Shown piece by piece: positions 52,333 through 64,000 of a DNA stretch of 64,000 bases (position 1 is its first letter; each line of letters begins with the position of its first letter). Below the pieces are notes generated by a model. The model worked only from the letters and a program-made list of their open reading frames with translations. It did no database searches and was not told where the DNA came from. Origin of the DNA: Okapia johnstoni (taxonomy: Eukaryota > Chordata > Mammalia > Artiodactyla > Giraffidae); NCBI GenBank assembly GCA_024291935.2, contig CM044320.1, positions 55,804,001 to 55,868,000 of the forward strand, read 5' to 3'. The position numbers and the translations under genes are program-made.

Positions 52333-54222
52333 GATTAATGAGGGTTGTCCACCACAGGGGTTTCCTGAAAAGCTAGCAAGAAATTATCCACATATCTGCT
52401 GCAACATTTAGATGCAAGGATGTGGTGGAATTTCTATTAACCCTTATAGCCCTGGTCTCTTGCAAGCTTCTAAATAGTTTATTCTTTCAGAATGCTCTTG
52501 GCTTACCCAAGAACGGTATTTCTTTACTTCCCCCTGCTGCTGCTACTTCCCCCTACTTCTCTCCAAATAAAATTAGAATTTTGTTAGTTTGAAATATTTA
52601 TGGCTACAATAAATATTAATACAACTGAACTGCCATAAAAATAGGACTGTATAATGTAAGCTAAAAGCAGATATTACTCTTTTCACTTTACCCAGAGAAC
52701 TTAGAATAAATGAAAGCACAGAAGAGAAAAGGAGATCAGGATAGAAAATAAGCCAGCAAGTTCTTAAAGGCACTTTTCAACATATTGTATCCACACACAT
52801 ATTGGATCCAAATACAGGCAAATATTCCTAAAATATTCCTAGGCTCTAGTCTACTGCAAATTTTTCACATTGGCCTCTGCAGGCAGCCCTCCAGAGATCA
52901 GATTATTAAAATAGAGTTGCATAAAGAGAAAGTGGAAGTCCAAAAACTTAACCCAAAAAAAGGTAAGTTAGATGCACACCTAAGAGTATAACAATTTCTT
53001 CCTAAATCTTTGCTTTAGCTTCATACATTCAAACTGAGAGTTTCACTCTAACTACTGTGGCAAGCAATTTTATATAACTATCTATTTTTGAGATCTGAGA
53101 AACAGTGTACAAACCGCCTGCTCAAGATCAGCACAAATAAGGTAGAAAAATTTCAAATTCCAAAACCCAACCTAGAATTACTCATGTTTGGTAGGTTCAA
53201 GAAATCTCTTTATGAGCCCCCTTTTCATTCCATACTTAGAAAAGGCAATTAAGTAAAATTCATTAGTAGTAGGACATAAAGGGTTAATTCAGGCACACTG
53301 CTTCAGCAATCCTGACTTTGGGCTCAGCCTATTCTAAAAGGAAAGAAACAAAATAGCATCCCTGTCATTAACAGCATCCCACTCTGGCTTCAGTTCTGTT
53401 CAACGGTACCCAGTTATCATCAAGGCATAGATGGGAGAACGCACCGCTTCAGATGGATTTTTCTTCTTCCTCTCTCTGTCCCCTCCCTTTCAGAAGAAAA
53501 AGACTGCAAACAAAATCACTACGTCATTGGAGGTAGAGGGAATCCCATCTCTACACCCTTTAGAAACCAAGGGCAGCAAACAAAAACAAACCAATTATAA
53601 GAAACAAACAAGTAACCCAAAATAAGAAGCAGTAAACCCACAGGAAATTCTTATGACAACCTCAATGTCACAAGGCATGTTTCACTAAAAAGGCTGAATA
53701 AATTCTCCTTAGATGTTCATAATCAAAAAAGCTTCCTAGACACAGCAAAGGAGACATGTTTCTTTTTAACACATTTAAAGACTAGGGGACAGTTATGTAA
53801 AGACATAGGACAGAGAGACATATTTACCAACTGGGTGTGGATAGCTGTGGAATGACACAGTGAAAGATATTTATAGGGGATTCCCTGCTTCCTGCAATGT
53901 GCGTCAACAGCATCACCGAAAAGAACAGAAATCACCACTATTCTCATAAGCTAAATCTGAATGAAGCATCACTTGAAATAGCCATAGAAAAGGTAGACTC
54001 GGACTACAGAAAAGTTCTAGCATATCTAATTTTAAAAATATTTTAAAGATAAAAAACAAAAATCCTCACAAACTTAACACTTGAAAATTATCTTATTTCC
54101 CTAAATGTATTATACAGTTAAATTGGCCAAGATACAAAAGATATCTTTCTAGCTTTTCCCCTACCCAGTCTGTGGAGTTCAAGGACTTTTACATAAAAGA
54201 GAGAAAATTATCCAAAACTCAC

Positions 54223-54440
54223 CCCAGATGGATCTGCACTTAAACCAACAGCGAGCTCACATTATTTATGGAGACCTCATTGTAAGAATCTGTTCTGCCA
54301 GAATTTTGCCGGAAGAAATTCCTTCTGGGAAACCTGTGCCTCTTCCCCGCCCAAAGTCCCCTCCCACCCCCTTCACCCTTGAATGAAACGCTACTGATCC
54401 TTGCTGCTGCGTCTCTAGCAAGCTAATTGCTCTGACAAGC
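54223..54440 (-). promoter_or_regulatory. Candidate alternative promoter and first exon of R3HDM2
   Basis: On the minus strand this non-repeat stretch carries a GC box (GGGCGGGG, 54345-54352), an ETS-type core (CTTCCGG, 54309-54315) and a STAT-like TTCCCAGAA (54323-54331). It ends at a strong donor, CTGGG|GTGAGT, after 54223. The order would suit a non-coding first exon spliced to the acceptor at 33504. There is no TATA box. No transcript evidence is available, so this is a candidate only. Confidence 0.35.
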
Positions 54441-54534
54441 AGCTCTGAGGCAGACCATGGCCCAGCTGTTCAGAGGGATGTCACCTAGAGCTCTGCCAAC
54501 AGTCACACTCACATGTGCGCGCGCAGGGAAAGAC

Positions 54535-54561
54535 ACAAACACACACACACACACACACACA
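54535..54561. repeat. (CA)n microsatellite
   Basis: About twelve CA units after AGACACAAA. It sits immediately upstream (minus sense) of the candidate promoter stretch. Confidence 0.95.
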
Positions 54562-55884
54562 GAGGCTATAAGAGCACCCCCTTCTACCTCCTCTTCTCGC
54601 TCTCATTCAAGCACTTCAGTGACATGCCTGCTTCCACACTGCTTGGAGGATAGTTTTTAAAGACACAGCACCAGCTCTTTTCTGCTATATATGCTGAGAT
54701 GCTAAAACAGTCTTATTAGAGAAGAATAATGAGTTGTGGATGTGTACTGAATTTTAAGTTTATGTTTAAACTTATTTTGCTGTTTTCTCACCTGCAAAAT
54801 AACTGAAGTTAGGAAATGGTCTTTGCCTAAAAGCTACTGGGCTGGACTTAAGAAACTAAGGGCAAATCTACATAAAAAGAATTTTCTTTTCAGCAAGCTA
54901 TATTTAATAATCATTTTTCAGTTTGAACACAGGATACTAACTAGTAGCTATCTGTTCCTTCTCCCATATCTGCCCCCCGAATGATGGGGAAAAGACTGGC
55001 TATAAAATGGGTGTAATGAGGAAACCATGAAGGTATCCTACTAACAAAACTGATGAAAAAGAATGAGAATATAGCACATGGGTGGAGATGAGGATAACAA
55101 GATAAAAATGAAGTGGTACAAAAGACACCAGGAAAGAAGAGTAATAGTTCTCGAAAGTATGTATAGCTCTGGGATGTAATTTTTAAGAATTAAAAAATTT
55201 TAAAAATTAGGTCCTAATTTTAAAAAGCCTAACAAAAGGGAGTAGGCAAGTAACAGACATTGTAGGTGGTGCAAGGTCTGCAAAATCATGAAGTAAAATA
55301 TAAGTGGGGTTCAGACATCCTGAGAAAAACAATAAAATCTGTGACAGAGACACAACTAGTCAGTCATTCATACAAACATGTCTGTTCTGTGTTTGTGTTC
55401 TTACTACAGGCCAAACACTACAATGAGTTCTAGGAATATAAGATAAATAAATTAAAGGTCATATGGAAGAAGGAAAAAAAGGGAGGATTCTGGCTTTTAC
55501 TCTGAATGAGATGAGAAGCCACTGGGGGTTTTGAAAAAGCTGATCTTGAAGGGCCAAATGGACCACAAAAAGGAATCTGGCTTTTACACTCAGTGAGATG
55601 AGAGGCCACTGGAAGTTTTTAAGAGAAATGGCATGTTTCTGACCTATATATATATTTTTCTGCCTCCAAATTTTTGTTTGAGAAGTTTCTAACATACAGA
55701 GAATTTGCAAAAATAGTACAAGTCACCCAGATTCACATATTTAGTACATATGTGCTACAGTATGTATACATTCTTTTCAGAACTATTTGAGATGTTCTCA
55801 CTATGACCTTTTATACCTAAAATAATTCACCATGTATCTCCTAACAGTTTGAACTATGAGAACAGCCACCAACCAAGCCCTATA

Positions 55885-56093
55885 TGGGGGCTTTCCTGGT
55901 GGCTCAAACAGTAAAGAATCCACCTGCAATATGGGAGACCCAGGTTCACTCCCTGGTTGGGAAGATCCCCTAGAGGAAGAAATGGCAACCTACTCCAGCA
56001 TTCTTGCCTGGAAAATTTCATGCACAGAGGACCCTGGTGAGCTACAGTCCGTGGGATCACAAAGAGTTGGACACAACTGAGCAACCAACACAT
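55885..56093 (+). mobile_element. Bov-tA SINE
   Basis: GGGGCTTTCCTGGTGGCTCA to GACACAACTGAGCAACCAA. The flanks CCTATATG and CCCATATG may be a mismatched target duplication. Confidence 0.9.
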
Positions 56094-56199
56094 ACACAAG
56101 TCCCATATGAGTTAATGGGTAGTGCACATGCAAAGCAGATCTAAATAGCACTGCCAAAGCTAAGAAAACTGAAACAACTTTGTAATCACCATCCACTGG

Positions 56200-58720
56200 A
56201 GGCTGGACAGACTTCGCAAGCTGAACCCAACCAGGTCAAGTGTCTGCTAAAATAAAAGTCAACATTTGCCACAGTATTGAACAAGATCCAGATCCTTGTA
56301 ATATTCAAAAATTTTAGGATATGATCCAAAATTACTTAGAATACAAAGAAGCAAAATAATCTCAATCTGCATAGGAAGAGAGATGAATAGATGCAACATG
56401 GAGTTGACATATATGAAGAAATTATCTGACAGCTATTAAATCATCTATTACAAAAAATGTTGCCAAAATGTAGAGAAATCACTCCTGAAACTAACAGAAT
56501 GTTTCAGGGAAGAAAGAGAGGCTATAAAAAGGAACCAAATGGAAATTTTAGAACTAAAAAATAGAGCAATAAAAACATAAACACTCACTTGATGAGTTCA
56601 ATAGCAGAACAGAAATGAGAGAAGAGTCAGTGAATCTGAAGACAGATCAAATTCCAATTGAAGATAAATCAAATTTCAATAGAAATACCAAATATGAATC
56701 AATACCAAATATCAACAATAAAGAGAAAAAACATTGAGGCAGGAAGAACAGATTATCACAGGCCTGTAAAATAATACAAAAAAGCCTAATATCTGGGCTA
56801 TCAGTATCCCAGAAGCAGGAGAGAAAGCATGGTGAAACAATTTAAGAAATAATGGCTACAAGCTTCACAAACTTGACAGAAGACATAAACCTACAGAGTT
56901 AAGAAGCTCTGAAATCCCCAAGCAGGATAAACACAATAAAATCCACTCCTGGATTCATCACAATCTAACAGGTTAAAAACTACAGACAAAGAACAAATCT
57001 TGGAAAGTAATAAGACAGAAATGATGCAAGACTTACTAAGGGAACAATGACCTGAATGACTACATATTTCTCATCAGAAACTATTAAGACTAGAAGGAAG
57101 TAGAGTAACATGCTTAAAGTGCTTGAAGGAAAGAACCATAAACACAGAATCCTATGTCCAGAGAAAAGACCCTTAAGTAATAAAAATGACAAAGAAGAAG
57201 AAAAACTAAGAGAACTGTCAGCAAACCTACTCAAGAATGACCAAAGAAGGTTGTTCAAAAAAGTGGGAAACAATACAATAAGACTTGGAATACCAGGAAT
57301 GAGGGAAGAAAAACAAAAATGCTAAATGTCTAGCTACATATAATATTCTTCTCCTATTTAGTTCTTTAAAACATATTTTGATGTTTGAAAACAAGAACTG
57401 TAAGATTATTTCATTAAGTTTTCAATGTATGTAGATAAACCTAATGGACAGGACAACTGTAACATTAGAGGGGACAGGAAAAGAACCTGGAAAGGTTTTG
57501 ACATTCCAAATGAAATGGTGAGATAGTAAATCTAAGTAGATTGTTAAAAGTTAGATGTGCACAGAAAGGCTACCCACTCCAGTATTCTGGCCTGGAGAAT
57601 TCCATGGACTGTATAGTCCATGGGGTCGCAACGAGTTGGACACGACTGAGAGACTTGCACTGCACATACACATACGTATATGTGTATCTGTGTTTGCATG
57701 TGTATTCTGAGAGAAAAAAGAGCAAGCGAGAGATCCCTAGAGAAACCAATAAAAAACTATACAAAGATAGCCAAAACCTTAAAGACAAACATGAATAATT
57801 AAAAGACAAGCATGAATAATTAAAATGGAATACTACAAAATGTTCAAATGACTCAAAAGGCAGGAAGAAGGGATCCTCAGAGTTTAAAAATAGAAGCAAA
57901 AAAAACCAAATTAGATGGTACACCTAAATCTAAAATATCCATAATTACATTAAATGTAAATGGTCTAAAAATGACAATTAAAGAGGGACTGTTCAAATAA
58001 ATTACAAAGTCACTTCAAATATAGTGATATAGGTGAGTTAAAAGGAAATGGAATAAACTATTCTGTATGACACTTTAATAGTGGATACATGACACGTATT
58101 TGTCAAAACCCAGAGAACTGTACAATACAAAAAGTGAAACCTAAATTAAACTACAGACTTTAGTTAACAATAACATATCACTATTGGCTCATCAACTGTG
58201 ACTCATGTACCACAGTAAAGCAAAATGGTTATTAACACATTATTGACCAGAGATGTATGAATATGTCTTTTATTACCCAAATGTTACTGACTGGAGATAT
58301 TTCAATATTCACTTATGTAACAAATTGCCAGCCACAGGCATTAGTTTCTGAAAAATCCCCCAGTAAATAATACGTTAACAGGGAAACCATGTGTCTATTG
58401 GAGAAGAATGGCATATGGGAACTCTGTGTACCTTCTGCTCAATTTTTCTGTAAACCTAAAATTGTTCCCAAAAATAAACTCTATCAATTTAAATTTTAAA
58501 AGGTTGACAAAGATACACTATACAAATACTAGCCAAAAGAAGCTGGAAGGGCTAAATCAATATCAGACAAAGTAGACTCCAGAGCAAAGAAATCACACAG
58601 ATGAAGAATATTACATAATGATAAAAAGGGACAATTCACCAAGATGACAACAATTCTAAACGTCTATGCACCTACCAACACAGCTTTATAATACACAAAA
58701 CAAAAACTAATAACTGAAAT
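56200..58720 (+). repeat. Old L1/HAL1-like sequence
   Basis: A-rich sense strand with AGACTAGAAGGAAGTAGAGT, TGCTTAAAGTGCTTGAAGGA, AACACAGAATCCTATGTCCA and later ATTACATTAAATGTAAATGG. This is the style of degenerate L1 or HAL1 ORF sequence. No long intact frame remains (best 71 codons at 57110-57325). A partial Bov-tA1 interrupts it at about 57568-57660. Confidence 0.6.
57568..57660 (+). mobile_element. Bov-tA1 SINE, 3' part only
   Basis: GGCTACCCACTCCAGTATTC to GACTGAGAGACTTGCACT; the tRNA-derived head is missing. Confidence 0.88.
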
Positions 58721-58724
58721 GAAA

Positions 58725-58937
58725 TGTTGTTGTTGTTGTTTAGTTGTTAAGTCATGTCTGACTCTTTTGTGACCCTATGGCCTGCAGCTGCCAGGCTCCT
58801 CTGTCCATGGGATTTCCCAGGCAACCTCTGGACTAAGTTGCCATTTCCTTTTCCAGGGGAATCTTTCCAACCCAGGGACTGAACCCATGTCTCCTGCATT
58901 GCAGGCAAATTCTTTACTGATGAGGCCCAGGGAAGCC
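58725..58937 (-). mobile_element. Bov-tA SINE with (GTT)n and 11-bp target duplication
   Basis: A complete reverse copy whose 3' end is a GTT run. Direct repeats CTGAAATGAAA lie at 58714-58724 and 58938-58948. Confidence 0.94.
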
Positions 58938-59037
58938 CTGAAATGAAAAACAGACATGCACAATTACAACTAAATATTTCAACATCCCTCTTTTAGGAAT
59001 AGACAGAACCATTAGATCAAAAATCAGCAAGGATACA

Positions 59038-59375
59038 GGGCTTCCCTGGTGGCTCAAGGGTGAAGAATCTGCTTGCCAATGCAGCAGACACCGGTTTGAT
59101 CCCTGGTCAGGGAAAATTCCACATGCTGCAGAGCAACTAAGCCCATGTGCTACAGCTACTGAGCTTGTACTCTAGAGCCTGGGAGCTGAAACTACTGAGT
59201 CTGTGTGCCACAACTACAGAGGTTCACGTGCCTAGAGGCTGTACCGCGCAACAAGAGAAGCTAATGCAATGTGAAGCCCCAGCACTACAACTAGAGAGTA
59301 GCCCCCACTTGGAACAACTAGAGGAAAGTCCTCACAGCAATGAAGACCCAGCACAGCCAAAAATAAATAAATTTT
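59038..59375 (+). mobile_element. CHR-type SINE, long form
   Basis: GGGCTTCCCTGGTGGCTCAA head, CCGGTTTGATCCCTGGTCAG, CTAAGCCCATGTGCTACAGC and an A-rich end AAAATAAATAAATTTTAAAA. Confidence 0.85.
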
Positions 59376-59394
59376 AAAAATTACTTAAAAAAAT

Positions 59395-59877
59395 TATCAA
59401 GGATAAAGAACTGAATAAAATCATCAAACAGCAGGATCTAGTTGACATTTACAGAATACTCCAACTATAAACAAAATGCATATTCTTTTCAAGTGCTCAT
59501 GAAACATCACCAAGACAGACCATATATGCCAAATCATAAAACAACCTGAACAAATTTAAAAAAAAAAAACCTGAAATCATACAAAGTATCGTCTCTGAAA
59601 GTCACTCAGTCATGTCCAACTCTTTGTGACCCCGTGGACTGTACAGTCCATGGAATTCTCCAGGCCAGAATACTGGAGTGGGCAGCCTTTCCCTTCTCCA
59701 GGGGATCTTCCCAACCCAGGGATGGAACCCAGGTCTCCTGCTTTGCAGGCAAATTCTTTACCAGCTGAGCCACAAGGGAAGCCATCTTCTCTCACCAAAA
59801 TGGAATTAAATTAGAAATCAATAATAAATATATAACAGGTCCATATCCACACACTGAGAAATTAAACACCACACTTT
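59395..59877 (+). mobile_element. Old L1 ORF2 fragment (pre-RT part), split by a Bov-tA1
   Basis: TCATCAAACAGCAGGATCTA, CAGACCATATATGCCAAATC, then after the SINE CCAAAATGGAATTAAATTAG and TGAGAAATTAAACACCAC. These are the usual L1 ORF2 pre-RT phrases, in decayed form. The 3' part of the element appears to continue at about 61315. Confidence 0.8.
59598..59782 (-). mobile_element. Bov-tA1 SINE inside L1
   Basis: A reverse copy, GAAAGTCACTCAGTCATGTC to GCTGAGCCACAAGGGAAGCC. Flanks ATCGTCTCT and ATCTTCTCT look like a target duplication with one mismatch. Confidence 0.9.
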
Positions 59878-61312
59878 AGGCTTCCAGTTTAAGATGGCGG
59901 AGTCAAAGGACATGTGCTCATCTCCTCTCGCGAGAGCACCAAAGTTGCAACTAGCTGTTGAACATCCATCGACAGGAGGATACTGGAACTGTAACAGGAG
60001 GGAAAGTGGCAGGGCACAACTTTTGAAAGAATGACATGGCCCAAGGACACAACATAAACTGATTAGAATCAAATGGGACCAAGATAGCAGACAAGACTAG
60101 ACCTTGATCCTGAATCAGCAAGTGAAATGACACACCCAGAGGTGACAGTTCCAAGGCACTGTTAAAAGACCAAGGAGTGGGCGGTGGCCCAAATCCAGGA
60201 AATCTCTGCCCCTTCCCCAAAATAGATGGAACAGTCCTCCCACTTATTAGCATAAGAAATTACCCAGCCTATAAAAACTAACCATGCCACATTTCACAGC
60301 CACCACATTTACTCTCTGCAATGGCCCACACTCTGTCTGTGCAGTGTGTTTCTCTCTGTATCTGAATAAATCCACTTCTTACCTATCATTTAGTCTCTCA
60401 CTGAATTCTTTCTGTGATAAGACATCAAGAACCTGAGCTTCATTAGGTCCTGAAACCAGGTACCATGGGTTTTGGCTGGGTTCGAGTCCCAGCCATGTGG
60501 GTTCAAGTCCCAAGCAGGGTTTTGGCTGGGTTTGAGCCCCAATCTGTGGTAAATGGTTTCAGAACCCACCAAAAAAAGATACCCACGTCCAAAGACAAAG
60601 AAAAAGCTGCCGCAAGATGGCAGGAGGGACACAATCATGATAAAATCAAACCCCATAACTGCCGGTTGGGTGATACACAAACTGGAGAACAATAATACCA
60701 AAGAAGTTCTCCCACTGTTGTGAAGGTTCCAAACCCCACGTCAGGCTTCCCAGCCTGGGTATCTGACAAAGAGACTAGGAATCCCCAGGGAATCTTGTCC
60801 TTGAAGGCCAGCGGGATTTGATTATAAGACTTCCACAGGACTGGGGTAAAGAGAGACCCCAGTCATGGAGGGCACAAACAAAATTTTGCACACACCAAGA
60901 CCCAGAGGAAAGGAACAGTGACCCCACAGAAGACTGAACCAAAACTACCTGCTAGTGTTTGCAGGGTCTCCTGTAGCAGTGAGGGTCCGCAGGGGCTCAC
61001 CACAGGGACAGGGGAATTGGCAGCAGTAGTTTGAGAAGGTCCCTCCCTGGCTTAAGTCCTCTCGGAGGTCACCATTAACACTACCACAAAGCCTGCAGAC
61101 CCCAGGGCTGGGTCACCTCAGGACAAACAACTCCCAGGGAGGGAGCGAAACCCCACCCATCAGCAGATAATTGAATTTAATCATCTTTATTGAAGAAGGC
61201 CTTGCCCACCAAAGCAAGACCCAGTCCCTCCCATTAGGAAGCTTATACAAGTCTCTTAGCCTCCTCCATCAGAAGGCAGACAGAAGAAGCAAGAAGAACC
61301 AGTCTTTTATTT
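59878..61312 (+). mobile_element. Ruminant L1 5' UTR fragment, interrupted by a solo LTR
   Basis: The piece starts near AAGATGGCGGAGTC, which contains an AAGATGGCGG YY1-type site as found at L1 5' ends. It runs to 59989, breaks for the LTR and resumes at 60562 with ACCAAAAAAAGATACCCACG. It continues through CCCACGTCAGGCTTCCCAGC, ACCTGCTAGTGTTTGCAGGG and AGCCTCCTCCATCAGAAGGC. I see neither ORF1 nor a 3' end. It abuts ORF2-type L1 sequence at about 61315. Confidence 0.75.
59990..60561 (+). mobile_element. Solo LTR of an endogenous retrovirus (ruminant BTLTR type), 572 bp
   Basis: The element begins TG (TGTAACAGG) and ends CA (ATGGTTTCA). It is flanked by the 4-bp direct repeat GAAC at 59986-59989 and 60562-60565, within L1 sequence that is continuous across it. 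A TATA box (TATAAAAA, 60270-60277) and a polyadenylation signal (AATAAA, 60365-60370) are in the expected order. No internal viral gene is present, so it is a recombination remnant. The 4-bp duplication fits a class I (gammaretrovirus-like) element; the family name is from memory. Confidence 0.85.
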
Positions 61313-61607
61313 TTCTAAGACCACTCATAATAAAAGCTGTCAACAAACTAGGAATAGAAAGAAATTTCCTCTTGTCTGATAAAAGGCATCTGTAACAAAC
61401 CTACAGACTGATGCCTTCTCCCTTAGATTAGAAAAAAGGCAAGGCTGTCCACCACCACCACTGGTATTCAAAATCATACTCAAAGTCCCAGCTAGTACAA
61501 AAAGCCAAGAAAAAGAAAGGAAAGGCAAACAGATTGGCAAGGAAGAAATAAAATCTGTTTCCCATCACAGACAACATAATTGTGCACCTATAAAATATCA
61601 AGGAATT

Positions 61608-61619
61608 CACACACACACA

Positions 61620-61661
<42 letters not shown>
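61608..61661. repeat. (AC)n microsatellite
   Basis: About 26 AC/AA units with two interruptions, within the L1 remnant. Confidence 0.95.
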
Positions 61662-61663
<2 letters not shown>

Positions 61664-62877
61664 CTCCAAACCTAGAACTTGTAAACATTTTTAGATGCTT
61701 AGAAAGATCACAGGACATAAAATCAACATTGCCAATGCCAAGTCAATAAAATTTACATACACTAGCAATGAGTAACTGAAAACCAAAACTTAAAAAACAG
61801 TATCATTTATGATTGTTGCCCACCAAAATTAAATAATTAGGCATGTACTTTGCAAAACATGTAAGGGTCTGAACCCTGAAAACTACAAAACACTGAAGAA
61901 AAAAATGAGACCTAAATAAGTGGGGAGACATACCATTTTCTAGTCTATGTTACAGACTAGAAGAGTCAACACAACAAAGATGTCAATTCTACCCAAACTG
62001 ATCTATGGATTTAGTATAAATCTACTCAAAATTCCAGCAGGATTTTTTGTAGACACAGACAAACTAATTCTAATATTTATATGGAAAGGCAAAGGAGAAA
62101 AATAGCAAAAATGATTTTGACGAACAAAGTTGTAGGAATTATATTACCAATTTTAAGACTTACTATAAAGTTACAGTAATCAAGATCATATAGAATTGGT
62201 GAAGGAAAGAACATACAGATGAATAGAACAAGAGAGTCCAGAAACAGATCCATACAAACATACTGTTTTTTTCACAAAGATGCAAAGGCAATTTAATGGA
62301 GGAAGTATGGCCTTTTCAACAAATGGTATAGAAGTCACTGTACATTCATATGCAAAATAAAAGAATACTGACTTTAACCTTATACTTACACAAAAATGAA
62401 CTCAAAATGGATTGATCTAAATGAAAAATGTAAAACTTAAATGTTTATTAGAAAACATAGAAACAGTAAATCTTTGTGGCCTGAGATTAGGTAAAGGGTT
62501 CTCTAAATCACAACACAAAAAAGAAAAAAATCAACAAGTTGGACTTTATCAAAATTAAAATCTTTTGTTTTGCAAAAAGACACTGCTAAAATAAAAAGAT
62601 AAGCTACCAGATGGAAGAAAATATATGCAAATTATGTATCCAATAAATGATTTGCATTCAGAATAAAGAACTCTCAAGACTCAATGATAATAAAATAACC
62701 CAATTTTTAAATGGGCTAAGGTTTTAACTATAAAATATTGATACTTCTGGCAAAGATATGGGGCAACTGGAACTCTCATACATTGGTAAAGCCACTCTGG
62801 ATAGCAGTTTGGCAGTTTCTTATACAGTTAAAATACACTTACCATATGACCCAGCAATCCCATCCTAGCTATCTGAC

Positions 62878-63004
62878 TTGCTGCTGCTAAGTCGCTTCAG
62901 TCGTGTCTGACTCTGTGCGACCCCAAAGATGGCAGCCCACCAGGCTCCGCCGTCCCTGGGATTCTCCAGGCAAGAATACTGGAGTGGGTTGCCATTGCCT
63001 TCAT
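62878..63004 (-). mobile_element. Bov-A monomer
   Basis: A reverse A-unit, TTGCTGCTGCTAAGTCGCTT to GGGTTGCCATTGCCTTCA, inserted in L1 3' sequence. Confidence 0.9.
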
Positions 63005-64000
63005 TTAACTTAGAGAAAAGAAAATCTACATTCATACAAAACCTGTGTAAGAATGTTTACAGCTGATCTATTCATAACTGCCAAAGAAAAAAAGGAAACA
63101 ACCTAAATATCCTTCAATGAGTCAATGGATAAATTGTGGTATATTCATACAACTGAATTCTATAGTGCAATAAAAAGGAATGAACTAATGATACATACAA
63201 CAACTTGGATGAAACAAGATATTAAGCTGAATGAGACCAGCCGGTATCAAAATGTTGTATATTGTGTGATTCCACTTACATAACGTTTTGGAAAAGTCAA
63301 AAATTATACGAACTGTAAACAGATTAGAAGTTGCCAGAGTCTGGGGATGAGGAAAAGAGACCAACTACAAGGGGCAAAAGGGAACTGTTTGAGGTGATGG
63401 AATATTCTGTGTCTGGGTTGTGGTAGTTATAAGATGCTATATATCTGTCAACATTTATAGAAATGTTCACTTAAAAAGGGTAAATGTTACTCTATGTAAA
63501 ATTATCTTATAAACATGACTTTTATAAATAAGAAAAATAATCAAATAGGGGTAATCAATGACTGGAGGTATGTAGATTGAACAAGAACAGTAGAATGTTG
63601 ATGATTATTGAGGGGTACATGCAAGGATTTGTTACAATAGTCTATTTACTATGTATTTTTGAAAATTTTCATTAAAAAAAAGGCCAGGAGAACCAGCGAA
63701 GGAAACTGAGAAGCAGTGGCCAGTGAGAAAGAAAACTGTGATGTTCTGGAAGCCAAACAAAAAAGCATTTCAAGGAGAAGGTTAGGTCAAAATAAGATGA
63801 GAACTTACAACTGATTATCAGGTTTAAGAGTCGTGAAAGCTTAAATGGAGTGGGGTTAAGAGAGAAAAAAGGAGAGAAATTAGTATTAGCAAGAATAGAC
63901 AACTCTTTCAAATAATTTTGCTGTAAATAGAAATGAGGTGGTAGCTGGAGCAGGGAGATCAAAATGAGGTTTTTTAAGATGTGACAGATTGAAATATATC

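Larger units (their letters stand above)
61315..63670 (+). mobile_element. Old L1 ORF2 3' part and 3' UTR, decayed
   Basis: CATAATAAAAGCTGTCAACA opens at the RT palm region, followed by GGCAAGGCTGTCCACCACCA (normally Gly-Cys-Pro-Leu-Ser-Pro coding), and CACAGACAACATAATTGTGC where the catalytic FADD-type box should be but is mutated. The 3' UTR phrases ATGGATAAATTGTGGTATAT and GCAATAAAAAGGAATGAACT follow. No frame of useful length survives. A Bov-A unit interrupts it at 62878-63004. Confidence 0.8.
33505..64000. other. Presumed 5' UTR intron(s)/upstream region of R3HDM2; no coding exon seen
   Basis: The acceptor at 33505-33506 shows that upstream exon(s) exist at higher coordinates, but I could not place them. 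The region is dominated by transposable elements, listed separately. Stretches with neither gene nor clear repeat include 34850-35445, 37830-38700, 40130-41266, 45240-46860, 48980-49730, 52400-54200 and 54570-55885. No plus-strand host gene is supported. Confidence 0.6.

Noticed and set aside
61428..61718. Valine/cysteine repeat protein (VCVCVC)
   Set aside because: It is the (AC)n microsatellite read on the minus strand.

Overview
This is a mammalian nuclear genomic window from a bovid (cattle, bison, buffalo, sheep or goat; the sequence alone does not settle which). The evidence is the dense set of ruminant repeats: Bov-tA and Bov-A2 SINEs, CHR-type tRNA-derived SINEs, several BovB (RTE-clade) LINE copies and ruminant L1. 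There are no operons and no CRISPR arrays. Almost all open reading frames in the window are chance frames or repeat remnants.

The only host gene I can support is R3HDM2 (R3H domain containing 2), on the minus strand. Sixteen coding exons and the first 18 bases of a seventeenth lie between 33504 and 1. They run from the start codon (33469-33467) down to the left edge of the window. Each exon was placed by its reading frame and by GT/AG splice sites, and the phases agree across every junction. Together they encode 664 residues: an acidic/basic N terminus, an R3H domain (R201-x3-H205), a SUZ domain (about 234-302), a Ser/Arg/Gln-rich linker, a nine-glutamine tract and a Pro/Gln-rich low-complexity region. 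The rest of the C-terminal part lies left of position 1. Family knowledge says R3H-SUZ proteins bind single-stranded RNA in the cytoplasm.

From 33505 to 64000 I see no coding exon. I read this as the long 5' (untranslated) intron or upstream region of R3HDM2. It holds an inverted pair of BovB LINEs (28.8-30.5 kb minus, inside the first coding intron, and 41.3-43.2 kb plus). It also holds two further BovB fragments (43.5-45.2 kb), a fossil Tigger DNA transposon (47.7-48.5 kb), L1 3' ends and many SINEs. Near the right end is a nested stack: an old L1, a piece of L1 5' UTR, and inside that a solo LTR with a clean 4-bp target duplication. Two short stretches (52.3 kb and 54.2-54.4 kb) carry promoter-like motifs and could be alternative promoters or enhancers.

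I found no undescribed biological system here. The most useful second looks are these: the weak-acceptor exon that decides whether the SUZ domain is complete; a paralog-conserved exon I could not find; the BovB copy with only two visible lesions; the inverted BovB pair; and the candidate alternative promoters.
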